Shown: in pieces, positions 1 through 6,915 of the stretch
Numbering within the stretch: position 1 is the stretch's first letter
How the letters are laid out: each line of letters starts with the position of its first letter
From: DATKXO01 sp035528995
GTDB taxonomy: Bacteria > Planctomycetota > Phycisphaerae > UBA1845
Direction of reading: 5' to 3'
Assembly: GCA_035528995.1 (NCBI GenBank)
Contig: DATKXO010000064.1
Location: forward strand, 1 to 10,166
Length of the DNA: 10,166 bases
Position numbers and translations under genes: made by a program
Notes under the pieces: model-generated
Told to the model about the DNA's origin: nothing
Database searches by the model: none
The model's input: only the letters and a program-made list of their open reading frames with translations

Positions 1-144
1 GGCCTGGGCCTGGCCCTCGCCTCCCGCTGGGCCAGACTCCTCGGCGGCAAGCTCGAACTGGTCAACGACCCCCCGCCCGCCCCCCACCGAACCGGCGCCT
101 GTTTCCGCCTCTCGCTGTCACCGCTCGCCGAACCGCCTAACTGA
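1..144 (+). CDS. C-terminal end of a histidine kinase-type ATPase (5' partial)
   Basis: The frame is open from the first base and stops at TGA 142-144, leaving 47 residues. It begins GLGLALASRWARLLGGKLEL, which matches the G2 box (GxGLxL) and following helix of the HATPase_c domain, then a turn and the last beta strand (TGACFRLSL, about residues 31-39). This is the usual end of a two-component sensor histidine kinase, which binds ATP and phosphorylates its own histidine. The protein ends about 8 residues after the fold, so no receiver domain follows. The sensor, histidine and N/G1 boxes lie outside the window, so the signal is unknown. A different GHKL ATPase is possible but less likely. It lies 318 nt upstream of the glycan cluster and there is no evidence that it controls it. 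Confidence 0.75.
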   Translation, partial: GLGLALASRWARLLGGKLELVNDPPPAPHRTGACFRLSLSPLAEPPN

Positions 145-462
145 CCGGGCGCCCAGCGCCTCCGTCACCCGAAGCACCGTGAGAACCGCGTTATCAGCCT
201 CATCCGGCGGGGCTGACGCGCCCCGACCAGCCGGCGGGTCATCGTGAGCACGCCGCCGCCCCCTACCCCTTCCCAAACGCCAACGAACGGGCGGGACAGG
301 TTCGTTTCCGCCGCCGGATCGACCGATAAAAGGGGCGGGGTCACTGAGTCTCACCTGGGCGAACGGGAGAAGGTGTGTAGACAGGGACGCTGTGGAGACC
401 GCGGCCGGACCGCCGCGAACGTAGTCTCACGTCCCCCGTCCAGCCCCCTCAGGTGTCAGGCT
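145..462. other. intergenic leader before the glycan cluster, no gene seen
   Basis: The aminotransferase frame is open back to a GTG at 244, but the extra 73 residues would be Pro/Thr/Arg/Gly-rich and unlike the family, so I treat this stretch as non-coding. A GATAAA at 325-330 is the most -10-like element, with TTTCCG at 305-310 upstream, but the 14-nt spacer is too short for a confident sigma-70 promoter. A promoter for the five-gene operon should lie here; I cannot place it reliably. No tRNA or riboswitch-like fold was recognised. Confidence 0.5.
147..161 (+). terminator. short GC hairpin just after the kinase stop
   Basis: GGCGC (148-152) pairs with GCGCC (156-160) around a three-base CCA loop, with an extra G-T pair outside. 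It starts 3 nt after the stop codon. There is no T-tract, so it is at best a weak or factor-dependent terminator. Confidence 0.25.
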
Positions 463-1641
463 ATGGAATCCATGAACCCAACGCCCGTCGAGACCATCCG
501 CCCCGCGCAAACTCCGTCCTTCATCCCGGTCTGCGAACCCGTCCTGGACGGGCGCGAGCGGGAGTACGTCCTCGACTGCCTCGACACCAACTGGGTCTCC
601 TCGCTGGGGCAGTACATCACCCGCTTCGAGGAGACCTTCAGCGCGTTCTGCGACGCCCGGCACGGCGTGGCCTGCTCCAGCGGGACGGCCGCTCTGCACC
701 TGGCACTCGAAGCACTGGACGTCGGACCGGGCGACGAGGTCATCATCCCGGCCTTCACCCTCATCGTCAGCGCCAACACGGTGTGCATGACCGGCGCGAC
801 GCCCGTACTGGCCGACGTCGATCCGCTGACCTGGTGCATCGACCCGGCCGCGATCGAGCGGAAGATCACACCGCGCACCCGAGCCATCGTCGTGGTGCAC
901 ATGTACGGTCACCCGGTCGACATGAACGCCGTCATGCGGATCGCCCGAAAGCACGACCTGCGTGTCATCGAGGACGGAGCCCAGGCCCACGGAGCGCTCT
1001 GCCGCGGCCGCAAGGTCGGCTCGATCGGCGACGTCGGAGCGTTCAGCTTCTACGGCAACAAGATCATCACCACGGGCGAGGGCGGCATAGTGGTGACCGA
1101 CGACGACCGGATCGCCGAGCGGGCCCGGTTGCTACGGAACCAGGCCTTCACCAGCGAGCGCTTCGTGCACCACGCCGTGGGCTACAACTACCGCATGACC
1201 AACGTCCAGGCGGCCATCGGTTTGGCCCAGTGCGAGCGCCTCGAAGCCAAGATCGCCCGCAAGATCGACATCGCCCGCATCTACAGCGAATTGCTTTCCG
1301 ATGAGGCCGCCGCTGGCCGGCTCACCCTGCCCCGCCAGGAACCGTGGGCCCGCAACGTCTACTGGATGTACGGCCTGCTGGTCGGCGAGGCGTTCGGACG
1401 GTCCCGCGACGAGCTGCGAACCATGCTGGCCGACCGCGGCGTCGATACCCGCAGCTTCTTCCACCCGCTGAACCGTCAGCCCGTCTATCAGGGCGACCAT
1501 CCACGCTGGCCCGACCTTCGCGGGACCTACCCCGTCTCCGAGGACCTGGGCGAGCGCGGGCTCTACCTGCCCAGCGGCCTATCGATTACGCCCGACGTCC
1601 AACGGGAAGTCGTGGCCCGCCTGCTCGACTGCAGGCCTTAG
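463..1641 (+). CDS. DegT/DnrJ/EryC1 sugar aminotransferase, perosamine synthetase-like
   Basis: This 392-residue protein is a PLP-dependent aminotransferase of the DegT/DnrJ/EryC1/StrS family. These enzymes move an amino group, usually from glutamate, onto a keto carbon of a nucleotide-linked deoxysugar. Visible motifs are FIPVCEPVLDGREREYV near the N terminus, the cofactor-phosphate loop SSGTAALHLAL, EDGAQAHG with D171 and Q174 (PLP ring contacts), SFYGNKIITTGEGG with catalytic Lys K200, and GYNYRMTNVQAAIGLAQ. Length is normal for the family. The combination of NWVSSLGQYI, FTLIVSAN and NVYWMYG most resembles GDP-perosamine synthetases (4-amino-4,6-dideoxymannose), but substrate cannot be fixed from sequence. 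I chose ATG 463 because AGGTG (451-455) lies 7 nt upstream; ATG 472 is a possible alternative. It is first in the cluster, 16 nt before the glycosyltransferase. The cytoplasmic product may feed the following genes. Confidence 0.93.
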   Translation: MESMNPTPVETIRPAQTPSFIPVCEPVLDGREREYVLDCLDTNWVSSLGQYITRFEETFSAFCDARHGVACSSGTAALHLALEALDVGPGDEVIIPAFTLIVSANTVCMTGATPVLADVDPLTWCIDPAAIERKITPRTRAIVVVHMYGHPVDMNAVMRIARKHDLRVIEDGAQAHGALCRGRKVGSIGDVGAFSFYGNKIITTGEGGIVVTDDDRIAERARLLRNQAFTSERFVHHAVGYNYRMTNVQAAIGLAQCERLEAKIARKIDIARIYSELLSDEAAAGRLTLPRQEPWARNVYWMYGLLVGEAFGRSRDELRTMLADRGVDTRSFFHPLNRQPVYQGDHPRWPDLRGTYPVSEDLGERGLYLPSGLSITPDVQREVVARLLDCRP

Positions 1642-1657
1642 GGGTGAGAATCACGCG

Positions 1658-2473
1658 ATGACCACCGCAACCGAGTCGCCACCGCTCGCACCCGCCGACG
1701 ACGCCGACGCGTCTTCGGCCGGACAGGCGGAATCCCCGACGCCCGACACTCGGCGCCCGCAGTTGGTCTCGATCATCCTGGCCACCTACAACGAGCGGGA
1801 GAACATCTGCCACACCATCATCGAGATCTTCAAGCACGTTTGCCCGCAGATCAGCGACGGCGTCGAGATCATCGTCGTGGACGACGACTCCCCGGACGAG
1901 ACCTGGAAACTGGTCAGCCAACTGGAGGACCCCCGGGTCAAGCTGATCCGTCGCGTCTCGACCCGCGGCCTGGCCTCGGCCTTCAACCGCGGCATCATCG
2001 AGTCGCGCGGCGACGTGGTCGGCTGGATGGACGCCGACATGTGCATGCCGCCCCATCTGCTGCCCGACATGATCGCGAAACTGCGGGACCACGACGTGGT
2101 CGTGGGCTCGCGCTACGCCGCCGGGGCCAGCGACAACCGTCACTGGCTGCGCGTCCTGGCCAGTCGGTGCATCAACCGGTTCGCCGGCCTGGTGCTCGGC
2201 TTCGGCATCAAGGACTACGACAGCGGGTTCGTGGTCCTGCGCCGGACCGTCTTCGACCGGGTGTCGCTGATCCCCACCGGCTACGGGGCCTACTTCATGG
2301 AGTTCCTCTACACCTGCCGCCGCAAGGGCCTGACCGTCCACGAGGTGCCCTACGCCTTCACCGACCGCACCAAGGGCGTGTCCAAGTCCGCCCCCAGCCT
2401 GTGGCGCTTCTGCTGGACCGGCGCCGGCTACGTCCTGCGGGTCCTGGTGGCTCGCCTCAGGAGGATCGACTGA
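1658..2473 (+). CDS. family 2 glycosyltransferase, polyprenyl-phosphate mannosyltransferase (DPM1)-like
   Basis: This 271-residue protein is a GT-A fold family 2 glycosyltransferase. Motifs in order are VSIILATYNERENI from V37, IIVVDDDSPDET with D75-D77, RGLASAFNRGI, and WMDADM, whose D125/D127 form the DxD metal-nucleotide site. VVGSRYAAG and DYDSGFVVLRR follow, then YGAYFMEFLYTCRRKGLTVHEVPYAF, all typical of DPM1-like enzymes. These move a sugar from a nucleotide donor to a polyprenyl phosphate at the cytoplasmic face of the membrane. The first 33 or so residues are Ala/Pro/Asp-rich and unlikely to be part of the fold. There is no C-terminal pair of membrane helices, unlike GtrB/ArnC proteins, which supports the short DPM1 type. 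GGTGA (1643-1647) serves ATG 1658. Its TGA overlaps the next ATG by one base. A polyprenyl-linked sugar would suit the GT-C-like protein downstream; that link is inference. Confidence 0.9.
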   Translation: MTTATESPPLAPADDADASSAGQAESPTPDTRRPQLVSIILATYNERENICHTIIEIFKHVCPQISDGVEIIVVDDDSPDETWKLVSQLEDPRVKLIRRVSTRGLASAFNRGIIESRGDVVGWMDADMCMPPHLLPDMIAKLRDHDVVVGSRYAAGASDNRHWLRVLASRCINRFAGLVLGFGIKDYDSGFVVLRRTVFDRVSLIPTGYGAYFMEFLYTCRRKGLTVHEVPYAFTDRTKGVSKSAPSLWRFCWTGAGYVLRVLVARLRRID

Positions 2474-2880
2474 TGAGCGCCGATGCAACGCCGACACCGG
2501 CCACCTTCAGCCGCCGGGACGAGCGCGGGACCTTCATCGAGATCATCAACCGCGGACCGTGGGAAACGGTCATCACCGGCGAGATGAGCAGTGGCGCTAT
2601 CATCGGGAACCACTATCACAAGATCACGGAGCTGTTCTTCTTCCTGACCGGCGGGCACTGCCGCGTGGATATCGAGTGCATTCGGACCGGACGGCGGCGA
2701 CACGTGCCCCTCAGCGCCGGCCGGGGCGTGCACTTGCATACGTTCGAGGCCCACGCGATCCGGTTCTCGGCGCCCTCGACCTTCATCCTGCTCAAGTCGC
2801 ACGCCTTCGACCCGGAGCAACCCGACACCTACGACCACCCCGTCCGCACGGTCGAGACGCAACCGGCGGCGGCAACCTGA
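2473..2880 (+). CDS. small cupin protein, putative nucleotide-sugar isomerase or epimerase
   Basis: This 135-residue protein carries a perfect cupin motif 1, G(X)5HXH(X)3E(X)6G: GAIIGNHYHKITELFFFLTG with metal ligands H47, H49 and E53. Motif 2 is looser (RGVHLHTFEAHAI; H87, H89 or H94 could be the fourth ligand). The GNHYHK stretch recalls cupins acting on nucleotide sugars, such as FdtA/WxcM-type ketoisomerases and the C-terminal cupin of CapF-like reductases. In this operon an isomerase or epimerase acting on a 4-keto sugar is the best guess, but the reaction is inferred from context. The stop of the previous gene overlaps its ATG (TGATG, 2471-2475), and AGGAGG at 2459-2464 lies 8 nt upstream, so translation is probably coupled and efficient. 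The last 10 residues (TVETQPAAAT) are likely disordered. Confidence 0.82.
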   Translation: MSADATPTPATFSRRDERGTFIEIINRGPWETVITGEMSSGAIIGNHYHKITELFFFLTGGHCRVDIECIRTGRRRHVPLSAGRGVHLHTFEAHAIRFSAPSTFILLKSHAFDPEQPDTYDHPVRTVETQPAAAT

Positions 2881-2914
2881 TCCTCCGGCCGCGCCGCCGG
2901 CGACGGCCGTCAGT

Positions 2915-2920
2915 GGAGAA
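2915..2920 (+). promoter_or_regulatory. ribosome binding site that decides the methyltransferase start
   Basis: GGAGAA lies 7 nt before GTG 2928 and within the reading frame that would start at the alternative GTG 2913. The spacing favours 2928, which gives a protein beginning MEPAEYDIL, a common start for this kind of methyltransferase. Confidence 0.6.
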
Positions 2921-2927
2921 GTTCGAC

Positions 2928-3680
2928 GTGGAACCGGCCGAATACGACATCCTGCACGACTACGAAACCCGGTACTGGTGGTACCGGGCCCAGCGCGCGG
3001 TCCTGCTGGATGCGGTGCGCGGTCTGAACCTGCCACCCGGCACGCGGCTGCTCGACGTCGGCTGCGGAACGGGGCGCGCCGCCGAGATGCTCGCCGGCGC
3101 AATGGACATCCGCGGCTTCGGCATCGACTTCTCGCCGCACGCCGCACGCTGGTGGACGCGAAACGGGGCCTTGCGCCAGTGCCTCGGGTCGGCCAACGAG
3201 ATCCCCTGTGCCACGACCTCCTTCGACGCCGTCATCACCGTGGACGTCGTCTACAGCTACGAGGTGGACCCACCCCGGGCGGTGGCCGAGATGGCTCGCG
3301 TGCTCAAGCCCGGCGGCCGGCTCGTCATCATCGTGCCCGCCTACCGCTGGATGCGATCCTCCCACGACCAGGCCGTGCACGGCGTGCACCGCTTCACCCG
3401 CCCGCGCCTGCGGCGATTGCTCGAATCGACCGGGCTCATCGTGACTCGGCTGACCCATTTTTCGACGGCCCTCTTCCCGCTCATCGCCGCCGTGCGGCTG
3501 CTCCGAAAGGTGCACGGCGTCAACGGCCACACCGACCCGACACGCTCCGACCTGCGTCCGATGCCGCGTTGGCTCGACCGCTCCCTCCTGGCCGTCGCCA
3601 TGACCGAGCGCCGGGTCGTGCGGCACGTCAATCTGCCGTTCGGATCGTCCGTATTGGGGGTCGCCCGCAAACCCATTTGA
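2928..3680 (+). CDS. class I SAM-dependent methyltransferase
   Basis: This 250-residue protein is a Rossmann-fold SAM methyltransferase of the Methyltransf_11 type. The N terminus has MEPAEYDIL and the aromatic stretch YWWYRAQR (residues 16-23), frequent in methyltransferases of polysaccharide clusters. Motif I is LLDVGCGTG (D43-G49), which binds SAM. FGIDFS follows as motif II (acidic D for the ribose), then SFDAVITVDVVYSYEVDP, and VLKPGGRLVIIVP (from V125) as the post-motif strand. HRFTRPRLRRLLESTG (from H154) is the usual helix after it. The C-terminal part (about 180-250) holds basic and hydrophobic stretches that may touch the membrane. It is probably cytoplasmic. The acceptor is unknown: a sugar hydroxyl or amino group made by the upstream genes, or a lipid-linked intermediate, is plausible. 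It starts at GTG, 47 nt after the cupin and 22 nt before the membrane protein. Confidence 0.88.
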   Translation: MEPAEYDILHDYETRYWWYRAQRAVLLDAVRGLNLPPGTRLLDVGCGTGRAAEMLAGAMDIRGFGIDFSPHAARWWTRNGALRQCLGSANEIPCATTSFDAVITVDVVYSYEVDPPRAVAEMARVLKPGGRLVIIVPAYRWMRSSHDQAVHGVHRFTRPRLRRLLESTGLIVTRLTHFSTALFPLIAAVRLLRKVHGVNGHTDPTRSDLRPMPRWLDRSLLAVAMTERRVVRHVNLPFGSSVLGVARKPI

Positions 3681-3702
3681 AGCCGACGAGGTACGCGCAA
3701 GC

Positions 3703-5925
3703 ATGGTACAAACGCTGCTGATCACACTGCTGATCTTCCCCATCTACCTCCTGCTGCGCCACCCCTACCGCAAGCTGCCGCTGCACATCGACACCGGTTT
3801 CTACGTCTCGAACCAGTTCGTCGCCGGCGATCGCCTGTCCTACAGCGCCGGCTGGAACGCCCGGTTCGCCGGCGGCAGCAAGGTCGTGCCCGAACTCTTC
3901 TACAGCCTGGTCTACCTGGCCTACGGCGGCAAGGACTACGCGTCGTACTCCCGCCTGTACTTCGGCGCCTACAACTATCTGACCGCCATCGCCATCGGCC
4001 TGCTGGCCTGGCTGCTGTCGGGCGGCGACGTCCTTTACTACTACACCGGGCTGGTCGTCTATGCCCTTATCTCCAGCGAGCCGCATTGGGGCGGCTACTT
4101 CGAGAGCGGAGAACAGTTCGAGGTCCTGCCGCAGGTCCTGGCCGTCGTCTGTCTGTGGATCGGCCTGACCGGGGGGTCGCCCTGGTGGTGTGCCCTGGCG
4201 GCCTTCATCTGGGCGGCACAGTCGTTCGCCATCAAGCTGACCTCGGCCCTCGGCTTCGTCGTGTTGTTCGGCGCAGCGGTCTGGACGCACCACTGGACGT
4301 TCTATTCCGTGCTGGGCGGCGGCCTGACGGCCACACTGGCCTACCTGCTGTGGCTCGCCGCCATCGGAAGGAACTTCACCCGGCTGTTCGCCTCGATGTG
4401 GGGCTTGCAGGCCTCGCAAAGCGGCCATTTCGATGCCTGGGCCTGGGCCCACCGATTGCACGAGAAATCGCGCCGCCTGGCGGACACGATGCTGCGCCAG
4501 CCGATCGTGCCGCTGCTGGCGGTGTGTGGCCTGCTGCTGACGGACACACCGCCCGCTATCCTGTGGTGGTACCTCGCAGCGGTGGCCGTTGTCTACCTGT
4601 GCCAGGGTGCTGACATCCGCTACTACCAGGTCCCGTTCTGGCCGGTCCTGGCCCTCCTCGGCGCCGGCGGAGCCGCCACCCTGCTGCGCGGTTCGACGAC
4701 CGATCGGATGGCCCTGGCCGCCCTCCTGGGTGCGTGGCTGCTGTACAACGTCGTACGAGCATGGCGGATGAACGTCCGAACGCTGAACATCTGGTCCTGG
4801 TCCGGGGCGCTGCCGCCCGAAACGTGCGACCGCAATCTGGCCCTGGAGGCTTGCGCCCCTGACGTCCGAGCGGCGATCCAGGAGCGCTCGCTGCTCGTCT
4901 ACGGGCCGTACAATCAAACCTACGTGCTCACCGGCGCGAGCTACCCGACTTCCATCGTCTGCGCCGCGCACTGGCTGGACGACATGGCGCCCGGCTGGCA
5001 GCGCCAACTCAGCCAGCGCCTCGTCTCTCTCCCGCCCGAAGCCGTCCTGGACACCGAGCGGTGTTTCGACGCCGAGGCCGTCCGGACCGAACTGGGAGTG
5101 GACTACGAGTTGCGCCAGGTGTTCGACGGCGACTTCCGTCTGTACCACCTGTGCTCGCCGGCGGGACAGAGTGCCAAGCTCGGGCAATGCCGCAGTTCCG
5201 CACCGCAGACACGGAACCGTCTCGCCCTCGAGGAACTCCGCATGACCCTGCGGACCGCGGCCGCCGGCAACATGCGGGCCGTGAACTGGGGACTGCTGGC
5301 AACCGAAGAATGGACCACACCCGCTCGCCACATCGCCCGGCGGGTAGGCATCCCGCTGGTCTTTTGCACCGCCGATCTGCAGACCGCCCTGAACCGGCTC
5401 CCCGAGGTGGATGTGCTGGCCGTTCTCGACCCGCTCGACCCCAAGTCGATGGATCGTCTGACCGAAGCGGCCGGCCGGCGGCTCATCTATTGGCCGGGCC
5501 GGTTTGACGCCGAGCCTCGCGACGCGACCGACGATGCCGCCCGTCTCGCAAAGCTGCTGGACGACCTCCACGCCGCCGGGCGCCGCCGGATCGGCGTCTA
5601 CGGCGCCGGACGAAAGACCGTCAGCCTGATCGACACGATTGTTGCTTCACCGGTCGAGATCGCGGCCGTCTTCGACGACGACACCCGCCGCCAGGGAAAC
5701 GATCTGGCCGGTTGGCCCATCCGTCCGCTGTCGGACGCGCCCTTGCTCGGCGTCGAGGCCATCGTAGTCTGCTCCGACCGCTTCGAGGCCCCCATGCTGC
5801 GACGCTGCCGGCGCTACGAACGCCAGGGCATCACCGTCATCGGCCTGCACCGCCCGGGGTTGACGCCCCCCGCACTGCGAGAAGACGCCCACGGACTCAC
5901 AGCCCCCGCCGGCTGCTCCCCATAA
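3703..5925 (+). CDS. polytopic GT-C-like glycosyltransferase fused to a C-terminal Rossmann domain
   Basis: This 740-residue protein has two halves. Residues 1-350 are strongly hydrophobic, with about ten or eleven membrane helices (approximately 2-19, 88-108, 110-126, 138-157, 160-176, 178-196, 199-222, 267-301 as two, 308-330, 334-350). The first loop holds HIDTGFY with D30, at the place of the catalytic acidic residue in GT-C enzymes. GADIRYYQVPFWPVLALL (302-319) and VYGPYNQTYVLTG (from about 402) are also like the ArnT/PMT-type superfamily, which transfers sugars from polyprenyl phosphates outside the membrane. Residues 351-500 look soluble. Residues 628-725 form a separate Rossmann-like unit: GVYGAG (631-636), VFDDDTRRQG and EAIVVCSD, as in PglD N-terminal or nucleotide-sugar dehydratase-like domains. 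No membrane helix separates the halves. GAGG (3688-3691) precedes ATG 3703 by 11 nt. It ends the operon. GT-C assignment is by pattern, not alignment. Confidence 0.72.
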   Translation: MVQTLLITLLIFPIYLLLRHPYRKLPLHIDTGFYVSNQFVAGDRLSYSAGWNARFAGGSKVVPELFYSLVYLAYGGKDYASYSRLYFGAYNYLTAIAIGLLAWLLSGGDVLYYYTGLVVYALISSEPHWGGYFESGEQFEVLPQVLAVVCLWIGLTGGSPWWCALAAFIWAAQSFAIKLTSALGFVVLFGAAVWTHHWTFYSVLGGGLTATLAYLLWLAAIGRNFTRLFASMWGLQASQSGHFDAWAWAHRLHEKSRRLADTMLRQPIVPLLAVCGLLLTDTPPAILWWYLAAVAVVYLCQGADIRYYQVPFWPVLALLGAGGAATLLRGSTTDRMALAALLGAWLLYNVVRAWRMNVRTLNIWSWSGALPPETCDRNLALEACAPDVRAAIQERSLLVYGPYNQTYVLTGASYPTSIVCAAHWLDDMAPGWQRQLSQRLVSLPPEAVLDTERCFDAEAVRTELGVDYELRQVFDGDFRLYHLCSPAGQSAKLGQCRSSAPQTRNRLALEELRMTLRTAAAGNMRAVNWGLLATEEWTTPARHIARRVGIPLVFCTADLQTALNRLPEVDVLAVLDPLDPKSMDRLTEAAGRRLIYWPGRFDAEPRDATDDAARLAKLLDDLHAAGRRRIGVYGAGRKTVSLIDTIVASPVEIAAVFDDDTRRQGNDLAGWPIRPLSDAPLLGVEAIVVCSDRFEAPMLRRCRRYERQGITVIGLHRPGLTPPALREDAHGLTAPAGCSP
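5230..5244 (+). promoter_or_regulatory. possible internal translation start inside the membrane protein gene
   Basis: GAGGAA (5230-5235) lies 6 nt before an in-frame ATG at 5242, codon 514. Starting here would give a soluble protein of 227 residues containing the whole Rossmann-like region. The GAGGAA also simply encodes Glu-Glu, so this could be chance. Confidence 0.25.
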
Positions 5926-6281
5926 CGACCGGTGCAGCGCGTACGCCAGCCGACGACGCCCCGGCTTGGGGTATGCGGCGGCTGCTCCCGCAGTGCTATC
6001 TCTGGTGACCAATCCAGCCCCGCCGCTGAACCGAGCAGACTCTCTGGCTACCTGACGCTCCGCGCCCACCGACGCCGATCGAGTTGTCGCTTTGATCGCC
6101 AAGGTTATCGGCTCACCAGACGCGCCGGCGCCCCGCGCCCCGGATTACGCTGAGGCCGCTCACAGCAAAGACCTCACCGGGCTATCGGACCGGCACGACA
6201 CCCGGCAGAAAAGCCAGAGTACAAATGCAATGCGACGCCATCGCGTGCCGATGTACCTGTCGAGGTCGGAACAGGTAACCG
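5926..6281. other. intergenic region between glycan operon and pseudopilin
   Basis: No convincing gene is present; the open frame from 6092 runs across the pseudopilin in another frame and is Arg/His-rich. GGCTGCTCCC occurs at 5911-5920 (inside the end of the previous gene) and again at 5980-5989. TACAAA at 6220-6225 is the most -10-like element before the pseudopilin, with ACGACA at 6195-6200 as a poor -35 at 19 nt. A separate promoter for the pseudopilin is likely given the 356-nt gap but is not clearly visible. Confidence 0.45.
5958..5992 (+). terminator. two small hairpins after the glycan operon
   Basis: Starting 33 nt after the operon's last stop, GCCCC (5958-5962) can pair with GGGGT (5968-5972) and TGCGG (5974-5978) with CCGCA (5988-5992). 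Both stems are 5 bp and no T-tract follows, so termination is only a suggestion from position. Confidence 0.25.
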
Positions 6282-6770
6282 ATGAGCACAAGCATCATCC
6301 GCCGGGTCGGCTTTTCCCTGGTCGAGCTGGTGATCGTCGTCACCATCATCAGCATCGTGGCCGCCATCGCCGTGCCCCGGATCAGCCGCGGTGTCACCGG
6401 GGCGACCGAGGCCAGCCTGACCGGGAGCCTCTCGACGATGCGACGGGCCATCGAGATGTATTCCGCCGAGCATGAAGGACTACTGCCGCTGAATAAGGAG
6501 GACTTCGTCGCGCAGATGACCATGTACACGGACCTCAGCGGGGCCGTGAACGCCACCAAGACCGCCGACTTCCGCTTCGGTCCGTATCTCAAGGCCATTC
6601 CGCCCCTTCCCCTTGGCGAATACGCGGGTGACGCCAGGGTGATCGACGGATCGAGCCCCGGTGCCAAGAAGGACGGCGGGTGGTGGTACGACGAGGACAC
6701 CGGCGACATCCGCGCCAACCTCAAGAACGACCAGGTCGACGAAACCGGGACGCCCTACAATCAGTACTGA
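6282..6770 (+). CDS. type IV pilin/type II secretion pseudopilin-like protein
   Basis: This 162-residue protein begins with a class III signal: a short basic leader MSTSIIRRVG, then FSLVELVIVVTIISIVAAIAVP. Prepilin peptidase would cut after G10 and methylate F11; E15 is the +5 glutamate needed for assembly. The hydrophobic helix anchors it in the inner membrane and forms the fibre core. The rest is a periplasmic domain of about 125 residues, with the helix extension RRAIEMYSAEHEG and a GGWWYDEDTGDIRANL end (W134, W135) like GspG-type minor pseudopilins. AGGT at 6273-6276 lies 5 nt before ATG. No secretion ATPase, platform protein or prepilin peptidase is nearby, so it is an isolated pseudopilin that would depend on machinery encoded elsewhere. 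Whether it builds a pilus or a secretion pseudopilus cannot be told. Confidence 0.9.
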   Translation: MSTSIIRRVGFSLVELVIVVTIISIVAAIAVPRISRGVTGATEASLTGSLSTMRRAIEMYSAEHEGLLPLNKEDFVAQMTMYTDLSGAVNATKTADFRFGPYLKAIPPLPLGEYAGDARVIDGSSPGAKKDGGWWYDEDTGDIRANLKNDQVDETGTPYNQY

Positions 6771-6784
6771 GTCGCCGAGTCGCT

Positions 6785-6808
6785 GGACCGAGAATCCCCA
6801 CTCGGTCC
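6785..6808 (+). terminator. perfect 8-bp hairpin after the pseudopilin
   Basis: GGACCGAG (6785-6792) is a perfect inverted repeat of CTCGGTCC (6801-6808) around an 8-base loop, 14 nt after the stop. C-rich sequence rather than a T-tract follows, so it may stop transcription with a factor or protect the 3' end of the mRNA. Confidence 0.4.
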
Positions 6809-6836
6809 CCCACCGCCGGACCCGCTGCGCCGCCCG

Positions 6837-6866
6837 TTGACGCCCCGCCTCGCCCCGGTGAACAAT
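6837..6866 (+). promoter_or_regulatory. candidate sigma-70 type promoter for the cyclophilin-like gene
   Basis: TTGACG at 6837-6842 matches five of six -35 consensus bases; AACAAT at 6861-6866 matches four of six -10 bases with an 18-nt spacer. It follows the hairpin at 6785-6808 and precedes the next start codon by about 50 nt. Such matches do occur by chance, and promoter rules of this organism are unknown. Confidence 0.33.
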
Positions 6867-6915
6867 CCCCGAAACCCGTGAACCCCATCGATCCAACTGC
6901 GTCAAAGGAAATGAC

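Noticed and set aside
244..462. 73-residue N-terminal extension of the aminotransferase from GTG 244
   Set aside because: Composition is not protein-like, the family starts near FIPVCEP, and a ribosome binding site precedes ATG 463.
1586..2497. 303-residue - strand frame opposite the DPM1-like gene
   Set aside because: The + strand shows DDDSP and DAD motifs in order; the opposite frame is Val/Asp/His/Gly-rich shadow sequence.
3628..5571. 647-residue open frame on the - strand opposite the membrane protein
   Set aside because: It is rich in Gln, Gly, Arg and Asp without any motif, and lies opposite a + strand gene with clear membrane helices and motifs. Long antisense frames are expected at this GC content.
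3703..5925. an anti-phage or toxin system hidden in the cluster
   Set aside because: All five proteins fit glycan synthesis, and no nuclease, toxin or nucleotide second-messenger domain is visible.
6092..6475. 127-residue + strand frame overlapping the pseudopilin start
   Set aside because: It is Arg/His-rich and overlaps the clear prepilin signal in a different frame.
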